Shown here piece after piece: positions 63,054-64,000 of a stretch of DNA of 64,000 nt; within the stretch, counting starts at the first letter, position 1; each line of letters starts with the position of its first letter. Location: the NCBI RefSeq assembly GCF_004118325.1, contig NZ_RDFA01000007.1, positions 1 through 64,000 of the forward strand, read 5' to 3'. Made by a program: the position numbers and the translations under genes. Source of the stretch: Halorientalis pallida. GTDB lineage: Archaea > Halobacteriota > Halobacteria > Halobacteriales > Haloarculaceae. Below the pieces are notes generated by a model. The model did no database searches and was not told where the DNA came from. It was given only the letters and a program-made list of their open reading frames with translations.

Positions 63054-64000
63054 TCAGTCGTCGATCGCAGCCCGGTAGACGGCTTCCGTCTCTTTCGCAG
63101 ATTGCTCCCAGGTGAACGTCTGGGCGCGCTCGCGGGCTTCCGTCGCCAGCGTCCGGCGTGCCGGTTCGTCGTCGAGGAGCCGCTCGATTTCGGTCACGTG
63201 CGTATCGAGATCCGTCGGATCACAGAGCACTGCCGCGTCGCCGGCGACTTCGGGGACGGAGTAGACGTCCGACGTGACGATGGCGGTGCCGGCGGCCATG
63301 GCCTCCAGAACTGGGAGGCCGAACCCCTCGTGCCGCGTCGGGAAGTAGAACACGTCGGCGGCGTGATAGAGGTCGACGAGGTCCGACTCGGGGACGAACC
63401 CCGGCGTTTCGACGTTCGTTGCGGTCGCCGGGATGCGCTCGTTCCAGCCACCGCCGGCGACGACCATCCGAGCGTCGAGGCGCTGGGCTACTTCGATCAC
63501 GGCCTCGGGGTTCTTTCGCGGTGCCGCAAGGCTGACGTGGAGCACGAAGGGGTCGTCCGATTCGGTGTAGGGGCTCCGGTAGGTGTCGTCGACACCGTGG
63601 TGGACGACCGGGATCGGCGTCGCGTCGACGTGGCGTTCGAGGCGACTCCGGACGCTCTCGGAGATAGCGATGAGTGCATCGGCGCGCTCGAACAGCCACC
63701 GCTGGAGATAGTGATTGAGTTGGTACAACCGCGGGCGGACGGTGAGCGACGGATCGCCGGAGAAGTACAGGTCGTCCGTCGAGATGACCAGCGGCGTCTC
63801 CGAGCGGATGATCCGGATGAGTTTCGGGAACTCGAACTGGCGAATCGTCTCGCCCGTCAGGAAGTTGACCTCGAACAGGTGGACCACGTCGGCGTCGCGC
63901 CAGTCGTCGACGGCGATCACGTCCCGCTCGCCGAGGGCCGGTGCCAGTTCGCCCATGTACATGTGTTCGGATCCCCCAGCAGCGGTGAGGGTGAAAAAGT
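63054..64000 (-). CDS. GT4-family glycosyltransferase (5' end beyond window)
   Basis: At least 315 residues of a GT-B glycosyltransferase on the minus strand. The frame is open to the window edge, reading FFTLTAAGGSEHMYMGELAP before the internal Met at 63962; GGSEHMYMGEL is the usual N-terminal donor loop of GT4 enzymes, so the true start lies outside. The C-terminal domain has VVHHGVDDTYRSPY, LHVSLAAPRKNPEAVIEVAQRL and the E-x7-E motif TRHEGFGLPVLEAMAAGTAIV. It converges with the DUF1616 gene and probably belongs to the same surface-polysaccharide locus, which continues beyond the window. Confidence 0.92.
   Translation of the reverse strand, partial: FFTLTAAGGSEHMYMGELAPALGERDVIAVDDWRDADVVHLFEVNFLTGETIRQFEFPKLIRIIRSETPLVISTDDLYFSGDPSLTVRPRLYQLNHYLQRWLFERADALIAISESVRSRLERHVDATPIPVVHHGVDDTYRSPYTESDDPFVLHVSLAAPRKNPEAVIEVAQRLDARMVVAGGGWNERIPATATNVETPGFVPESDLVDLYHAADVFYFPTRHEGFGLPVLEAMAAGTAIVTSDVYSVPEVAGDAAVLCDPTDLDTHVTEIERLLDDEPARRTLATEARERAQTFTWEQSAKETEAVYRAAIDD

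Noticed and set aside
1-64000. CRISPR arrays, insertion sequences, prophage or integrated plasmid
   Set aside because: No regularly spaced repeats of CRISPR size, no transposase or integrase motifs and no attachment-site duplication next to a tRNA were seen.

Overview
The window is chromosomal DNA of an extremely halophilic archaeon (class Halobacteria). The evidence is very high GC, strongly acidic proteomes, a bacteriorhodopsin and a sensory rhodopsin II, HTH-10 (Bat-type) regulators, Tat-type secretion signals, L15e, RIO2, NucS and ThiI of archaeal type, and several families known mainly from haloarchaea. The combination would fit the Haloarculaceae (Haloarcula-like genera), but genus is an inference. 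No rRNA, tRNA, IS element, CRISPR array or replication origin was recognised.

Layout. 1-2.3 kb: tail of a haem-copper oxidase subunit I, a DUF211-VIT1/CCC1 operon and a tandem UspA protein. 2.3-11.3 kb: a PhoD-type phosphatase without a signal peptide, a DUF5995 protein, a chemotaxis transducer with a 45-residue triple repeat, and a 1199-residue PAS/GAF/HTH-10 regulator. 11.3-17.4 kb: small alpha-beta barrel protein, M48 protease, type I Baeyer-Villiger monooxygenase and a first MutS. 17.4-21.4 kb: a truncated remnant of a hydrolase gene just upstream of an intact paralogue, then a PAS histidine kinase carrying a run of seven consecutive in-frame stem-loops. 21.5-29.1 kb: ThiD-ThiN fusion, AIR-synthase-like protein, a frameshifted membrane protein, a DsbA/FrnE-like oxidoreductase, a Bat-type regulator and an acyl-CoA synthetase. 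29.1-38.1 kb: MobA divergent from a second MutS, the HtrII-sensory rhodopsin II operon, NucS, a DUF6735-like protein and ThiI.

38.4-41.1 kb is a retinal/proton-pump block: bacteriorhodopsin, a two-domain lycopene cyclase and a Brp/Blh beta-carotene cleavage enzyme. A match to the Bat upstream activating sequence precedes bop. Lycopene cyclase makes beta-carotene, Brp/Blh cleaves it to retinal, and both opsins use the retinal. 41.1-45.2 kb holds a lipoprotein, a secreted DNase I-fold enzyme with a sortase-like C-terminal signal, a Tat lipoprotein and L15e. 45.4-50.7 kb is a second terminal-oxidase cluster (FNT transporter, CoxB, CoxA with a C-terminal membrane extension, small membrane protein, CoxC). 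51-58.2 kb has RIO2 and the assimilatory nitrate cluster (ferredoxin nitrite reductase, NarK, divergent molybdopterin nitrate reductase) with palindromic operator candidates. MobA elsewhere in the window could supply the cofactor for the nitrate reductase.

58.3-64 kb: lipoate ligase family protein, peroxiredoxin-like protein and then what looks like a cell-surface polysaccharide locus. It contains a Thr/Gly-rich Tat surface protein with YGYGG motifs, two GT4 glycosyltransferases (the last cut by the window end) and a DUF1616 membrane protein. It is preceded by an unusually AT-rich stretch.

The strongest candidates for something undescribed are the in-frame hairpin array in the histidine kinase, which appears to copy the kinase N-box, and the YGYGG surface-protein locus.
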